Below the pieces are notes generated by a model, which was not told the origin of the DNA, did no database searches, and saw only the letters and a program-made list of their open reading frames with translations. Of a DNA stretch of 5,198 bases, positions 4,183-5,198 are shown in pieces. The stretch lies in the NCBI GenBank assembly GCA_024709285.1, contig JANJWY010000168.1:1-5198 (forward strand), written 5' to 3'. The first letter of the stretch is position 1. Each line of letters starts with the position of its first letter. This stretch comes from Erysipelotrichaceae bacterium (GTDB lineage Bacteria; Bacillota_I; Bacilli_A; Erysipelotrichales; Erysipelotrichaceae). The position numbers and the translations under genes were made by a program.

Positions 4183-5198
4183 ATGATTGAAAAGCAGTAC
4201 CAGGTAACCGGCATGACCTGTTCGGCTTGTGCCAGCGCAGTCAAGCGTTCGCTAAGCAAATTGGATGGTGTTGAAAATGCGGATGTCAATATGGCAACTG
4301 AACGAGTTAACATATTTCTAGATGGTGAAGTGTCTTTTGATGTGCTCAAAGGTGCCGTCGAGAAGGCGGGTTATGGCCTTGAGGAAATCAAAAAGGCGAA
4401 AGAAGTGACTTTAATGGTCGAAGGGATGACCTGTGCGTCATGTTCTTCGGCAGTCGAACGCTCGCTAAAGAAGTTGGATGGTGTGGAAATTGCCAGTGTC
4501 AATCTGGCTACCAATAAAGCGACCATTAAATATGATGGAAGCAAAGTCAAGATTGCGGAGTTGAAAAAGGCGGTCGAAAAAGCGGGATATGTTCCTAGGG
4601 ATATTGAGAAAACACTTGCGACAGATGAAGATCAGTTGCGCAAAGACAGAGAAAGCAAAGACATGTTTCAGCGTCTGATGCTGTCGATTTTCTTCTCGCT
4701 TCCCTTACTCTACATAGCGATGGGACATATGTTCATTCCCGATATCGCCAAATTACCGGCCATCATTGACTATCACAACTATCCGCTGAACTTTACCTTG
4801 GTTCAATTGGTATTGACACTTCCGGTCATGTGGGCTGGAAGAAAGTTCTTCTTGATCGGTTTTAAGACATTGTTTAAAGGCAGTCCGAATATGGATACCC
4901 TGGTAGCCATTGGTACAGGAGCAGCATTCCTCTATGGATTGTATGCCATCGTGGCCATATACTTTGGCGATTTCAGTTTTGTGGAGAATTTGTATTTTGA
5001 AGTAGCCGCACTGATCATTACGTTGTTATTGGTTGGTAAATATATGGAAGCGCGTATGAAAGGTAAGACTTCGGAAGCCATCAAAAAGCTGATGAATCTT
5101 GCCCCAAAGACGGCGCGATTAGTTAAAAACGGAACAGAAATCGAAGTTACATTGGAAGAAGTTGAAGTTGATGATATCCTTATCGTTAAGCCGGGCGA
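4183..5198 (+). CDS. copA: Cu(I)-exporting P-type ATPase, N-terminal part (cut by window edge)
   Basis: The first 338 codons of a P1B-type heavy-metal ATPase that pumps Cu(I) out of the cytoplasm at the cost of ATP. Two tandem heavy-metal-binding domains come first, with GMTCSAC (10-16; Cys13, Cys16) and GMTCASC (81-87; Cys84, Cys87). A charged linker (about 138-160) follows, then hydrophobic segments at about 164-185, 202-220, 238-262 and 270-288, with the family block SPNMDTLVAIGTGAAFLYG (234-252). The start of the actuator domain is seen as KTSEAIKKLMNLAPKTARLV (295-314), ending at VKPG (335-338). The CPC transport motif, the DKTG phosphorylation site and the nucleotide-binding domain lie beyond the right edge. 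GAGGTGA at 4170-4176 and the copper-type promoter support the start. Copper specificity is inferred from the paired GMTCxxC domains and the CsoR-like operator; silver could also be a substrate. Confidence 0.95.
   Translation, partial: MIEKQYQVTGMTCSACASAVKRSLSKLDGVENADVNMATERVNIFLDGEVSFDVLKGAVEKAGYGLEEIKKAKEVTLMVEGMTCASCSSAVERSLKKLDGVEIASVNLATNKATIKYDGSKVKIAELKKAVEKAGYVPRDIEKTLATDEDQLRKDRESKDMFQRLMLSIFFSLPLLYIAMGHMFIPDIAKLPAIIDYHNYPLNFTLVQLVLTLPVMWAGRKFFLIGFKTLFKGSPNMDTLVAIGTGAAFLYGLYAIVAIYFGDFSFVENLYFEVAALIITLLLVGKYMEARMKGKTSEAIKKLMNLAPKTARLVKNGTEIEVTLEEVEVDDILIVKPG

Overview
The window looks like chromosomal DNA of a low-to-moderate GC Bacillota (Firmicutes). The grounds are strong AGGAGG-type ribosome binding sites, sigma-A-like promoters, a lipobox lipoprotein of the DUF4358 type, an MBOAT/DHHW gene pair and a CsoR-type copper operator. 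A finer placement (for example Erysipelotrichia or Clostridia) would be a guess. No mobile element, tRNA, rRNA or CRISPR array was seen.

Layout. Positions 1-554 (minus strand) hold most of pcp, pyrrolidone-carboxylate peptidase, cut by the left edge. A divergent intergenic region (555-734) carries a good minus-strand promoter for pcp and a weaker plus-strand promoter candidate. Positions 735-3727 form a tight three-gene operon: a DUF4358-like lipoprotein, an AlgI/DltB-type membrane-bound O-acyltransferase (MBOAT), and a DHHW-family membrane-anchored protein related to AlgJ/AlgX. Positions 3788-4072 hold a small HesB/IscA-like protein with its own promoter and a terminator. From 4183 to the right edge lies the N-terminal 338 codons of copA, a Cu(I) P-type ATPase, behind a promoter whose whole -35/-10 spacer is a CsoR-like operator.

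How the genes work together. The MBOAT is expected to pass acyl (probably acetyl) groups across the membrane. The DHHW protein, anchored outside, is expected to place them on an extracellular or cell-wall glycan. The lipoprotein, encoded first in the same operon, is a candidate accessory part of unknown role. The HesB-like and copA genes are separate transcription units concerned with metal or Fe-S handling and copper export.

The most unusual signal is a long imperfect hairpin at 1255-1334 followed by a T run. One arm holds the Shine-Dalgarno sequence and start codon of the MBOAT gene, and the other arm is made of MBOAT codons 13-21. The upstream stop codon abuts the stem, so the arrangement could make MBOAT synthesis depend on translation of the lipoprotein gene, and could act as an attenuator when that translation fails.
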